Of a stretch of 64,000 bases of DNA, positions 17,057 through 25,473 are shown in pieces (within the stretch, counting starts at the first letter, position 1; the number at the start of each line of letters is the position of its first letter). Both the position numbers and the translations under genes were made by a program. This stretch comes from JBCCXL01 sp039191605 (lineage in GTDB: Bacteria > Acidobacteriota > Thermoanaerobaculia > Multivoradales > JAHZIX01). The notes beneath the pieces were generated by a model. The model was given only the letters and a program-made list of their open reading frames with translations. It was not told the origin of the DNA and ran no database searches. Where the stretch lies: positions 1 through 64,000 of the forward strand of contig JBCCXL010000012.1 of assembly GCA_039191605.1 (NCBI GenBank), given 5' to 3'.

Positions 17057-17758
17057 ATGAACGACTACCTCGCCTCCGCTCGCACCTTGCCGGTTTCCGA
17101 GCTGGGCCCCTCCGCCCGGGCTCGCTTTATTTCTAAGACCTACACCCACCTCTTTGGAGCGATCCTCGCCTTTACCGGCATTCAGATCTTTCTCTTTCAG
17201 TCGGGGGCGGCGGACACTCTTGCCGGTGCGCTGCTGGGGGTTAGCTGGCTCTTGGTTTTGGGAGCCTTCATGGTGGTCTCCTGGCTGGCTAGCCGCCTGG
17301 CCCACACGGTGGAATCTCTTCCGCTGCAGTACGTAGCCCTGGCGGTCTCCGTCGTGGCCCACGCGATCATCTTTGCGCCTCTCCTGGTGAGAGCGCAGAG
17401 CAGGTCTGGCGGTGGGGTGATCGAGAGCGCGGCGCTGGTGACGCTGATGGCCTTCGCCGCGCTGACGGCGCTGGTCTACGCCACCGGGAAAGACTTCTCT
17501 TTTCTCGGCTCGATCCTCGCCTGGGGCGGCATCATCGCCGTGGTGCTGATCGTTGCCGGGGTGATCTTCGGCTTCCAGCTGGGCCTCTTCTTCTCGGTGG
17601 CGATGGTGGCGCTGGCGGGCGGGGCGATTCTCTACGACACCTCGAACATCCTCTACCACTACCCGGAAGATCGCTACGTCGGCGCCTCGCTGGAGCTCTT
17701 CGCCTCCATCGGCCTGATGTTCTGGTACGTGCTGCGGATCTTCATGTCGCGGGATTGA
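17057..17758 (+). CDS. Bax inhibitor-1 / YccA-family membrane protein
   Basis: A 233-residue protein with seven membrane segments and the C-terminal signature LYDTSNILYHYPEDRYVGAS with LFASIGLMFWYVLRIF, diagnostic of the YccA/YbhL branch of the BI-1 (TMBIM) family. YccA in E. coli modulates FtsH protease; other bacterial members are pH-gated calcium leak channels with a conserved Asp pair near the C-terminus. The ATG has GGGAAAGG about 7 bases upstream. It is a single gene closed by a terminator. Confidence 0.93.
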   Translation: MNDYLASARTLPVSELGPSARARFISKTYTHLFGAILAFTGIQIFLFQSGAADTLAGALLGVSWLLVLGAFMVVSWLASRLAHTVESLPLQYVALAVSVVAHAIIFAPLLVRAQSRSGGGVIESAALVTLMAFAALTALVYATGKDFSFLGSILAWGGIIAVVLIVAGVIFGFQLGLFFSVAMVALAGGAILYDTSNILYHYPEDRYVGASLELFASIGLMFWYVLRIFMSRD

Positions 17759-17786
17759 TCCGCGCTTCCCGAGCCCGAACGGAAAA

Positions 17787-17820
17787 AGGACCGGCCTCTG
17801 GGAGAGCCGGTCCTCTGTTT
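17787..17820 (+). terminator. Intrinsic terminator after the YccA-like gene
   Basis: AGGACCGGC (17787-17795) pairs with GCCGGTCCT (17806-17814), followed by CTGTTT. The preceding AAAAA makes it usable in the reverse direction for the convergent lipoprotein gene. Confidence 0.8.
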
Positions 17821-17871
17821 CTGGCGATGCGTCTTTGGCGATCTATCTCTGGTGAGGTGTCGTGGCAGAGC

Positions 17872-18537
17872 TCAGACGCTGTCGCTCTCGCTGGTCGCCT
17901 CTTCCGCTGCGGCCACCGGTGGGGTGGGAGCCAGCGCTTCGATCAGGCTGAAGACGTCTTCGAAGAGCTCGTTGGTGCGGGCGCGGGTATCGTCCAGGTC
18001 CCCCTGCGGATACGCATAGCGCACCACCAGGGCCTTGTCGCCGGAGGGGTGCACGGAGTACACGTGGCGCTCCTCGACGCTGCTGCCGTCTTCGGCGGTG
18101 TAGCTGCCGCGGACGCTGAAGGCGGTGCCCAGCTGGGAGCCTAGCTCCACCTGACCGTGGTATTCGCCCCCGGGGCGGCTGTTGAAGTCCTCCTTCGCCG
18201 CGGCGATGAGGTCGATGAGGTTGACGCCGCCGATCTCCGGCGCCTGGGCGGTGACGGTGACGGTGCCCTCTCCCTCATTGCGCTGCAGGACGATGCTCTC
18301 ACCGTTGTCGGCGACATCAAATTGGCTGGCGAGCTCGCTGATGGCGATGCCCAGGGCGGCGTTTTCAACGCGCACCGGCTCTGGCGCGGCTTCCTCGACC
18401 ACCGGCTCCTGCGCCGGGGCGCAGGCGAGGAAGGGGACGGTGAGTAGGAGCGTAGTGAGCAAGGCGTAGGGGAGGCCGCCGAGGGCCGTAGCGGCCCGCC
18501 AGGGGAGGGAGCGGCGTTGCATGGTGGACTGAGGCAT
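17872..18537 (-). CDS. Putative lipoprotein of unknown function
   Basis: A 221-residue protein with an N-terminal hydrophobic stretch ending in LLTVPFLACAPAQ. LAC followed by small residues fits a lipobox with lipidation at the Cys near residue 39; the leader is unusually long, so a later internal Met is possible. The mature part is mainly beta-rich with charged residues (VENAALGIAISELASQFDVA, then a DGSSVEERHVYSVHPSGDKA stretch), and the tail is acidic and low-complexity. AAGGAG lies 6 bases before the chosen ATG. No family recognised. Likely a periplasm- or surface-exposed lipoprotein. Confidence 0.75.
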   Translation of the reverse strand: MPQSTMQRRSLPWRAATALGGLPYALLTTLLLTVPFLACAPAQEPVVEEAAPEPVRVENAALGIAISELASQFDVADNGESIVLQRNEGEGTVTVTAQAPEIGGVNLIDLIAAAKEDFNSRPGGEYHGQVELGSQLGTAFSVRGSYTAEDGSSVEERHVYSVHPSGDKALVVRYAYPQGDLDDTRARTNELFEDVFSLIEALAPTPPVAAAEEATSESDSV

Positions 18538-18631
18538 CAGGATCTCCTTGGCAGGACGTCGAAGGTTCGGCGGAGCTGTCGAAGGATAGCCGATAGAGAG
18601 CTCGCGGGGTACGTTTCGAGGCTAGGCTCCC

Positions 18632-21600
18632 CTAAGCGAGCTCCACCGCCCGGTCGAGGGCCAGGAACCACAGCTCGAAGCGGGTGCGCTCCCCCTCTCC
18701 TAGGGCGTCGGCGACGGCCCGGCGGTAGATCTCCCCCTGGGGGGCGTAGTGCCGGGCTCGCTCTTCCAGCCAGGGTTCTAGCTCGCCGGGGCTCAGTCCT
18801 GCGCCGCCTTCATCCATCGAGGCTCTCGCCTCTCCCGGGAGGGCTGCCAGACCCTCGGGGCTGTCGGTTTTGTAGTCCGCCACCACCAGCTCGCCGTTTT
18901 CGGGGTCGCGGTAGACCAGGTCGGCGCTGCCGATGAGATAGCCCACGGGAGCTAGGGGGTCCTCCTTCGTCACAGCATCCTCTAGTGCATTGTTGGCGGG
19001 AAGCAGCAGAGGGAGCTCGCGGGCGAGGATTCCGGGGGCGCAGCGCCGCAGCCGCTCCAGGAGCTGGCCACCCTGCATTCCCCTCAATAGGCTGCTGGCC
19101 CGATGCTCGGCGGCCTCCAGGGTGGGGCCGGTGAGCCCGGCGAGGCGGAGCAGCTGCGGGAGCTTGCCCTCTTCCTCCTCGAGGGCGAGCTGGAGGTCGC
19201 TTAGGGTGAGGTCCTCGAGGTGTAGAGGAAGGTCTTCGAGGCAGCGGTGGACGGCGGTGCCGGCGGCCATGGCGGCTCGGCGGGCCCAGAGCTCGGCACC
19301 CTCGAACCCTCGAGGCGATGAAGCCTGCCCTTGTCTCTCGGCCCGCTCGAGGTGCTCGGCTCGCTCTTCCCTGCGCTGCGCCGGGGCATATTCCGCTGAT
19401 GACTGGCTGGCGGCGGCCTGAGGCTCTGCCTGTTGCTCTTCGTAGCCGTGCTCTTCCGAGTGGGCGTGGGCGGCGGAGGAGGCGGTCTGGCTCCACGGGC
19501 GCTGCTGTCGCCTCGTCGCCTGGGCTCTCAGCGACCAGAAGTGTTGGAGCGCCTGGACGCTATCTTGGGGAGGCGCCTCCGGGGGAGCGGGAAGAGCTTC
19601 AGCTTCCTCGAGGTCGAGGCCGGGGAAGCTCCAGCGGACCTCGGCGACGTCGAGGACGTCTCGGCTGGCCTTTCCACCGCTGGCCTTTCCACCGCTGGCC
19701 TTTCCACCGCTGGCCTCTCCACCGCTGGCCTCAAGGGGTGGGGAGCTGCCGGCGAAGTGAGAGAGAAGATCCACCTCTGCGGCGCGGTGCTGCAGCAGAT
19801 CCAGCAGGGATTCGGCGGCCTCCGCCGGAAGAACATCGGCTTTGGGCTGGCCGGGCCACGCCCCCAGGGTTACCAGCCGATCTTTGGGGCGGGTGAGGGC
19901 GACGTAGAGCAGCCGCACCCGCTCCGCCGCTTCCCTCGTCCGCCGCTGGGCCTGCACCTCGACCCAGCCGAGGGTGGGGGCGCCGAAGAGGACGTATTCC
20001 ACGCTGCTTCGGCTTCTGGCGGCTATCGCGCGATCGGGCGCGTTATTCGGCGCGGTAAGGGCGGCATCGCCGACCTTCGGCTGGTTCGCGCTGAGATCCG
20101 AAAAATCGACATCGGGGAGCCGGTCCCGCTGGCTGCGCTTATGCAGCTGCAGCAGATAGACGTGGCGGAAATCCAGGCCCTTGGCGCTGTGGATGGTGAG
20201 CACCTGTACCGAATCGCCGTCGGCGTCCTTCGGCCGTCCCTCTTCCGCCTCCAGGGATTCGGCGACGCTGCGCCGCAGCAGGCGCAGCAATCCGGGGGTA
20301 TCGCTGCCCTCGTCGAGGGCATCCCGCAGCTGGCGGAAGAAGCGCTGGAGGTTGGCTCGCCGATAGGTCCCCATGTAGCGGGCGCTCTCCAGCAGCTCGA
20401 GGGGAAGCAGTGAGCGCAGGGCGGACACCCAGCGATGGGCGTCGCCGTCTCGGTAGAGCCGGCGCAGGAAGAGGAGGCGGCGAATCGCTTCCGCCAGAGC
20501 CCGAGGCCAGTCGGCGATGCGGTCGATGCCGGGGATATCCCGGGGGGCTTCCTTCGCCGCGGCCTCGGCGGCGGCGAGGGCCTGTTCCTCGTCGTCCACC
20601 GCAAGGGCCGCCGGGAGGCCGCGGCGCCACAGGGGCAGCAGCGCCGAGTCCGGGACCCCCACGGCGACGCAGCGCAGGAAGGTGAGCAGAGCCAGGGTGT
20701 CGCCGGGATCGAGCACCGAGCGCACCAGGGCAGCGGCGTCGATGATCTCGCGGCGGCGGAAGTATTGTTTGTCGCGGCCGACGGCGAAGGGGATGTGCGC
20801 TGCCCGCAGGGCGTCGAGGTAGACGTCGAGGTCGCCGCCGCTGCGCAGCAGGATCCCGACGTCTCCCCAGGCGACGCCCTCTTGCCTCAGGCGCAAGAGA
20901 TCGCGGGCCAGGGCCAGGGCTTCGAGGGCGGTGGCGGCGGCAGAGGAGCTGCCCTTCACCCAGCTGGCGGCCTCTTCTCTGGAGGCGAAGGACTGAACCT
21001 GCGCCTGGGACGAAGCCTCCTCGGCGACGGCGGGCCAGCTGACCCAATGCTCCACCGGCCGCCAGCGGCCCCGGTGGAAGCCCTCCTCCCGCGCCCGGCT
21101 CTCGCAGGCCAGCAGCGGCTGGAATTTGGGCTGGACGCCAAATTCCTCCACCATGACCGGCGCGACGCAGCGCTGGACCTCCTGGAGGATGGCCGGCACC
21201 GAGCGGAAATTCTCCACTAGCCGCAGCACCTCTCCGCCCCGATTCCGCACTCGCTGCAGGAAGGCGTCGTAGGCGGCGAGGTCGGCGCTGCGCCAGCCGT
21301 AGATGGATTGCTTCGGGTCGCCCACCAGGAAGAGGCCCGGGGTGGCTGCCTTTGGCGCTGATTCTCCTAGGAGTAGCTCCCCCTGGACTGCTTCCCCCTG
21401 GACTGATCCTTCGAGCGAGGAGGCGTCCAGGGCGAGGGCGCCGAGGAACTCACATTGCACCGGGTCGGTGTCCTGGAATTCATCCACCAGCAGCTGATCG
21501 ATTCGGGCGCGCACCCGCCGCCGCACGCTGCCGTTTTTCACCATCAGATCCCGGGCGAGCACCAGCAGGTCGGTAAAGGTGACGATGCCCCGGGCGCGGA

Positions 21601-22741
21601 GCTGCTGCCTGACCTCTTGGAGCAGCTGGGCGACCACTCGGCGGCCGTGGTGCAGGCGCTGGAGATCGAGTTTCTGGAGGTGAGCGAGAAGGGGGGATAG
21701 GGCGGCGCAGCGGGAGGCGAAATCCGCCGCGCTGGATTCCAGGGCGGCTTCTTCCGCCTTGCCGAAACGCCCCTTGGCCCATTCCCGAAGTCGGGCTAAG
21801 GGGCTCTCGCCGAAGGCTGGATGAGCGATCAAGAGCTCCAGGCTCTGGGCCTCTCCGCGGCGCAGGGCTGGGCCTAGGGTCGCCCACTCATCGATCAGCG
21901 CCAGCAGAGCCTCGGCGGTCACCACGGCCTTCTTCGCCCGCTTGGCGCCGGTAAGAGCTCGGAGCTCGTCTTGGAGGGGCAGCAGGTTCTCTTCCAGCGT
22001 CGTCGCTAGAGTGGCCAGTCGTCGCCCGCCGAAGGGGTCCTCTTCCAGCACCCTCGGATCGAGACCGCCGTTGGCGAAGCGGCGCACGGCGTCAGCGATG
22101 CGCTGGGGGCCGATCTCCAGAGCGGCGAGGGCGAGAAAGTCGTCGTCTCCGGGCTCACCGTAGGCGCGGGCGAGGTGAGATTCCACGGTTTCCCGAACCA
22201 GGTCCTCCACCAGCGTGCCGTCGGCGTCCACCTCCAGTCGCGGATGGAGCCGGGCCTCCAGCGGGAACTCCGCCAGCAGGCTGCGGCAGAAGGCGTGGAT
22301 GGTTCGCACGGTGAGGTGATCCAGCACCCCCGCCAGGGCCTGAGCGCGTTGAGGGGTTTGCTCGTTCAACACTTCCGGCTCGAGCCACGGGATCTTCTCG
22401 CCCGTCGCCAGCCGCGCCAGCACCTCGCCGACTCGGGTGGCCATTTCCGTCGCCGCCGCTTCGGTGAAGGTGATGGCCACCACGCCCCGCAGCACCGCCG
22501 CCGCGATCTCCGCCGGCTGAGGGCTATCTCCTCCCTCGATAAGCCTCTGGTGATGCCGCTGCCACCCTGGTCCGAGGCTCCAGGCAAGGATCCGAGCCAC
22601 CAGGGTGGTGGTCTTGCCGGTCCCGGCTCCGGCTTCGAGGACCAGGGGGCGATGGAATTCGAGCTGCGCTGCGCGGCGGGCGGCGCGGTCCTGGGCCAGC
22701 AGCTGGTCAGGATTGAGGTGGGGAGAGGCGGAAGCGTTCAC
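18632..22741 (-). CDS. AddA/RecB-like UvrD-family helicase with C-terminal nuclease
   Basis: From the GTG at 22741 the protein has 1369 residues. Superfamily 1A helicase motifs occur in order: Walker A AGAGTGKT (37-44), Walker B VDEFQDTDP, motif III GDPKQSIYGWRSAD, motif V HSAKGLDFRHVYL and motif VI LLYVALTRPKDRL. The C-terminal PD-(D/E)XK nuclease has GSADLVYRDPENGELVVADYKTDSP. The family resects double-strand breaks, processes to Chi-like sites and loads RecA. No AddB/RexB partner is adjacent. A linker after the helicase core carries four SGGKA-type repeats. An upstream TTG (22798) would add 19 low-complexity residues; GTG is preferred. TACACT lies 7 bases before it. Confidence 0.9.
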   Translation of the reverse strand: MNASASPHLNPDQLLAQDRAARRAAQLEFHRPLVLEAGAGTGKTTTLVARILAWSLGPGWQRHHQRLIEGGDSPQPAEIAAAVLRGVVAITFTEAAATEMATRVGEVLARLATGEKIPWLEPEVLNEQTPQRAQALAGVLDHLTVRTIHAFCRSLLAEFPLEARLHPRLEVDADGTLVEDLVRETVESHLARAYGEPGDDDFLALAALEIGPQRIADAVRRFANGGLDPRVLEEDPFGGRRLATLATTLEENLLPLQDELRALTGAKRAKKAVVTAEALLALIDEWATLGPALRRGEAQSLELLIAHPAFGESPLARLREWAKGRFGKAEEAALESSAADFASRCAALSPLLAHLQKLDLQRLHHGRRVVAQLLQEVRQQLRARGIVTFTDLLVLARDLMVKNGSVRRRVRARIDQLLVDEFQDTDPVQCEFLGALALDASSLEGSVQGEAVQGELLLGESAPKAATPGLFLVGDPKQSIYGWRSADLAAYDAFLQRVRNRGGEVLRLVENFRSVPAILQEVQRCVAPVMVEEFGVQPKFQPLLACESRAREEGFHRGRWRPVEHWVSWPAVAEEASSQAQVQSFASREEAASWVKGSSSAAATALEALALARDLLRLRQEGVAWGDVGILLRSGGDLDVYLDALRAAHIPFAVGRDKQYFRRREIIDAAALVRSVLDPGDTLALLTFLRCVAVGVPDSALLPLWRRGLPAALAVDDEEQALAAAEAAAKEAPRDIPGIDRIADWPRALAEAIRRLLFLRRLYRDGDAHRWVSALRSLLPLELLESARYMGTYRRANLQRFFRQLRDALDEGSDTPGLLRLLRRSVAESLEAEEGRPKDADGDSVQVLTIHSAKGLDFRHVYLLQLHKRSQRDRLPDVDFSDLSANQPKVGDAALTAPNNAPDRAIAARSRSSVEYVLFGAPTLGWVEVQAQRRTREAAERVRLLYVALTRPKDRLVTLGAWPGQPKADVLPAEAAESLLDLLQHRAAEVDLLSHFAGSSPPLEASGGEASGGKASGGKASGGKASRDVLDVAEVRWSFPGLDLEEAEALPAPPEAPPQDSVQALQHFWSLRAQATRRQQRPWSQTASSAAHAHSEEHGYEEQQAEPQAAASQSSAEYAPAQRREERAEHLERAERQGQASSPRGFEGAELWARRAAMAAGTAVHRCLEDLPLHLEDLTLSDLQLALEEEEGKLPQLLRLAGLTGPTLEAAEHRASSLLRGMQGGQLLERLRRCAPGILARELPLLLPANNALEDAVTKEDPLAPVGYLIGSADLVYRDPENGELVVADYKTDSPEGLAALPGEARASMDEGGAGLSPGELEPWLEERARHYAPQGEIYRRAVADALGEGERTRFELWFLALDRAVELA
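19665..19724 (-). repeat. Four in-frame 15-bp repeats inside the helicase-nuclease gene
   Basis: CTGGCCTTTCCACCG (plus-strand reading) occurs four times head to tail, at 19665, 19680, 19695 and 19710, the last with one change. It encodes a repeating five-residue Ser-Gly-Gly-Lys-Ala linker between the helicase and nuclease parts. Confidence 0.92.
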
Positions 22742-22806
22742 GCAGCAAAGTGTACGGGATCGATGAGGGAAGGGAGAGGGTCCCCGGGTATTCAGCAAGC
22801 CGAGAG

Positions 22807-22860
22807 CCCCAGCGGATCCCGTGCATTCAGCAAACCCCGTGCATTCAGCGAACCCCGTGC
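22807..22860 (-). repeat. 18-bp tandem repeats between the protease and helicase genes
   Basis: ATTCAGCAAACCCCGTGC (22825-22842) and ATTCAGCGAACCCCGTGC (22843-22860), with a diverged copy before them and further decayed copies to 22916. The series ends at the stop codon of the protease gene (22915-22917), where CAGTGG continues the pattern weakly. Confidence 0.75.
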
Positions 22861-22914
22861 TTTGAATGAACCATGTGGTCTCAGTAGACCCGAGTGTTCA
22901 AAGGACCCGCGCTT

Positions 22915-23745
22915 TCAGTGGATGGCGTGGATGGGGGCGGGGCTCGATGGGGAGCCCGCGGGATCGGCGCTTCGGGGTGGGGCATGCCCGCTAGCGGCAT
23001 CCAAGAGCCCGAGTGCTTGCAGGCTGCTGGCGATGCCTTCGATACGAAGGCCCTGGTTGACGATTGCGGTGCCCGTGGCGGTAGCGACCCGCTGCCAGCC
23101 CTGGTGGATGGCAACCAGGCTCCAGGCTTCGTCGAAGATCGGAGCTCCAGAGGACCCAGCCTCCGTCTCGGCCCGGTAGTGGATCATCCGATCATTCAGG
23201 TGGGTGACCTGGTTGCGGTCTAGGGTGATCTTCTTCGGGCCGCCGCCGGGATGCTGCACGATGTAGATCCGGGCTCCCTCTATCAGGGGAATGGGGGAGC
23301 CGAGATCGAGGGCGGGAAAGTCCTCGGCGACGGGGCACGTGGTGCGCAGCACGGCCCAGTCCTGGTCGCGGTCTCCCGCCAGGGTTTGGGGAAGAGTGCG
23401 GTAGCTTTCTACCGGAAGGCTGTTGCCGTCGGCGTCCTGCTGGTAGTTGAACCAGGCGACGGCCCCCATCGCCGGGGCGTTGCCCCGGGCCCAGTCGAAG
23501 AGCACATGGTGGCAGGTGAGGAGGAGGTCTTCACCGATGCGTACCGCCGTGCCGTAGCGAATTCTGGATGCCGAGAAGGTGATCCGCAGGCGAGCTACCG
23601 ATGCGGCCCGTTGCACCCCGCGCTGAAGAAACCCGATGGAGCGCAGCGTGGAGACTTCTCCCAACAAGGCTTCATGGGGAGACTCGGCGTTGCGTCCGCC
23701 GGGGAGAGGCGGAGGCAGAGCGTAGTGGGGAGGGAGGGCGTTCAT
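22915..23745 (-). CDS. Trypsin-fold serine protease, no signal peptide
   Basis: A 276-residue trypsin-like protein. The catalytic triad is visible as His in LLTCHHVLFDW, Asp in DQDWAVLRT and Ser in AGSSGAPIFDE. The VLFDW...AWFNYQQDADG stretch after the His resembles trypsin-like peptidases that carry effector-associated domains in predicted conflict systems. There is no leader, so it is probably cytoplasmic. The N-terminal 60 residues are Pro-rich, followed by a helical segment (EALLGEVSTLRSIGFLQRGV). The frame extends to 23844 but that overlaps the upstream gene by 55 bases, so the ATG at 23745 is preferred. It lies 44 bases after the other protease gene. Confidence 0.82.
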   Translation of the reverse strand: MNALPPHYALPPPLPGGRNAESPHEALLGEVSTLRSIGFLQRGVQRAASVARLRITFSASRIRYGTAVRIGEDLLLTCHHVLFDWARGNAPAMGAVAWFNYQQDADGNSLPVESYRTLPQTLAGDRDQDWAVLRTTCPVAEDFPALDLGSPIPLIEGARIYIVQHPGGGPKKITLDRNQVTHLNDRMIHYRAETEAGSSGAPIFDEAWSLVAIHQGWQRVATATGTAIVNQGLRIEGIASSLQALGLLDAASGHAPPRSADPAGSPSSPAPIHAIH

Positions 23746-23789
23746 CGGAGGTTGAAGAGAGGAGCTGGTCAGCTCGTCGTCTAGATGCC

Positions 23790-25001
23790 CTAGACGAAGC
23801 GGACGTCGGTTCCCTGGAAGATCGGGTCGTCCTGCAGCCGCCACAGGGCCAGGGCGAGGTTGCCTTGGCGGAAGCGGCCGCCGAAGTGGAGGCCCAGCAC
23901 CTGGTGGGTTTCGAGGTCGATGACCGGGGAGCCGGAGTTGCCGCCGAGGGTGGAGCAGTCGTGGTGAATCACCGGACGGTTGCGCTCCTCGGCGTCGATC
24001 TCTCCCGGCTGGAGCCGCTTGACGTTGTAGATGTCGCGGAAGATCTCGCGCATCGCGTGGAAGCCGTTGCGGCTGTCGAAGGCGGGGTATCCAATGACGT
24101 AGACCTTGCGATTCAGCAGGTCCGCCGGTGGCTGTGCGGCGATCTCTAAGCCGTCCGGCAGCCGGTGGCCGCGGCTGCTGACGGGCTCGATCTGCAGCAC
24201 CGCAAGGTCGATGTTCGGGTCGGGGTGAATTCCCCGCACCGCCACCACCTGGTAATCCCGCTTGCCGACGGAGGTCAGCTCCTGGCGAAAGTCCACGCTG
24301 GCGCTCATCGGGGCGCGGAAGACCATCTCGCCGGAGCTGCTCAGGTCGACGAATTCGTTGGCCACGTGGCGGTTGGTGAGCAGCGTGGTGGCGCCGGCGA
24401 GCCAGGCGGTGCCGACCCAGTCGTAGCGCGGATGGTGCAGCACCTCGACCCTCCCCACCTTCGGCAAGGAGAGCTCGATGCTGCTGCGCTGTCGGCGCAG
24501 GTCTTCGGTCCAGACGCTGTCCTGGGGCACGATGAAGCTGTCTTCCTGCACCAGCAGAGCCGGCCGGCCCTCCAGCAGCACGATGGCCTCGAGGCCGAAG
24601 GCTTCGGAATCCGTCAGGGCGTTGCTGCGACCCTCGGCGATCTTCACCAAGCCCCGGGTGCCGGCTTCCAGCACCCCCCGACGCTGCCGAGCGACCAGCT
24701 CCGCGGCGGTGGGGTCGAGATCTCCGATGGGATCGTGAACGATGCTGCGGGTGATGTGCTCGGCGGGGATTTCGGAGGTTTCCAGGGTCGCGTCCCGCTC
24801 TCCCGGGCCTCTAGAGCCTCCATGGCCTCCGGAGCGGGTCACCCCCAGAGGCTCCAGGGGAGCCTCGCTGCTCTCGTTGAAGGGGTCGTCGTCGAAGTCC
24901 AGGCGCCGGGTCCAGCGCTCTGCGGCGGCGGCGATGTCACCGCGAAAGGCTCGCTGAATCTGCGCTTCGGCTTCTTCCGGCGTGGGGGCGTAGCGAGTCA
25001 T
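23790..25001 (-). CDS. Trypsin-like peptidase with long N-terminal region
   Basis: From the ATG at 25001 (GAGGAG 8 bases upstream) it has 403 residues. The C-terminal protease domain (about residues 165-400) has His in LTNRHVANEF, Asp in NIDLAVLQI and Ser in GGNSGSPVID. The end, GLHFGGRFRQGNLALALWRL, is like that of bacterial trypsin-like peptidases fused to nucleases or effector-associated domains. The N-terminal 160 residues have no fold I can name but include helices and a DIAAAAERWTRRLDF segment. No signal peptide is visible. Together with the next gene it forms a two-protease unit; the substrate could be the partner. Confidence 0.82.
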   Translation of the reverse strand: MTRYAPTPEEAEAQIQRAFRGDIAAAAERWTRRLDFDDDPFNESSEAPLEPLGVTRSGGHGGSRGPGERDATLETSEIPAEHITRSIVHDPIGDLDPTAAELVARQRRGVLEAGTRGLVKIAEGRSNALTDSEAFGLEAIVLLEGRPALLVQEDSFIVPQDSVWTEDLRRQRSSIELSLPKVGRVEVLHHPRYDWVGTAWLAGATTLLTNRHVANEFVDLSSSGEMVFRAPMSASVDFRQELTSVGKRDYQVVAVRGIHPDPNIDLAVLQIEPVSSRGHRLPDGLEIAAQPPADLLNRKVYVIGYPAFDSRNGFHAMREIFRDIYNVKRLQPGEIDAEERNRPVIHHDCSTLGGNSGSPVIDLETHQVLGLHFGGRFRQGNLALALWRLQDDPIFQGTDVRFV

Positions 25002-25473
25002 GGGGCGCTCCTCTGCTGCGGTTCTGCTGTGGTTCTGCCGTGGCCTACAGCGTTCGATCTCTTCCGCGGTTGGCGGATGGGGCGTCGGTCTCGGGGCATT
25101 CCGCCCCTTCAGAGTCACGCCCTCTCAGGGGCATCGCGCTCTGAGGCTGGAGAGAGGTTCAGGGGGGGAGACGGACAGGGTTCTCAATTTCCCGCTGGTC
25201 TCCTCACTTTTTTCTTCTACGTTCCTTACAGGCTTCGTAGCCGCGAAGATCGTGGTTCACTGGGAAGTGGCGTCGAGCTTACCGTAGGCGGCCGTGGCCT
25301 CGAGGCGGCAGGCGCTTCCTAGGGTCTGGGCCTTCTGGGGTCTGGGCCTTCTGGGGTCTGGGCCTTCTGGGGATGCATCTTCTGGGAGGTCTTTTGGATG
25401 GCGAGGCGGTGGTGGGGCATAGCCTAGAGCCCTCCGGAGAGGGGCGAATGGAGCGCTGCTATCATCCAACGCG
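25002..25473. other. 472-bp divergent intergenic region
   Basis: No gene is convincing here. It holds the upstream region of both the protease operon and the HD gene. It includes a T-rich stretch (TTTTTTCTTCT near 25210), a perfect 16-bp repeat in three copies (25323-25370) and, just before the HD gene, a TATCAT hexamer at 25460-25465. Confidence 0.6.
25323..25370. repeat. Three perfect 16-bp tandem repeats
   Basis: GGTCTGGGCCTTCTGG is repeated head to tail at 25323, 25339 and 25355 in the region between divergent genes. A decayed unit (TCTTCTGGG) follows. Confidence 0.9.

Noticed and set aside
15335..17659. A 774-codon minus-strand frame
   Set aside because: It is antisense to the ABC exporter, membrane protein and YccA genes, all with clear motifs; long antisense frames are expected at this GC content.
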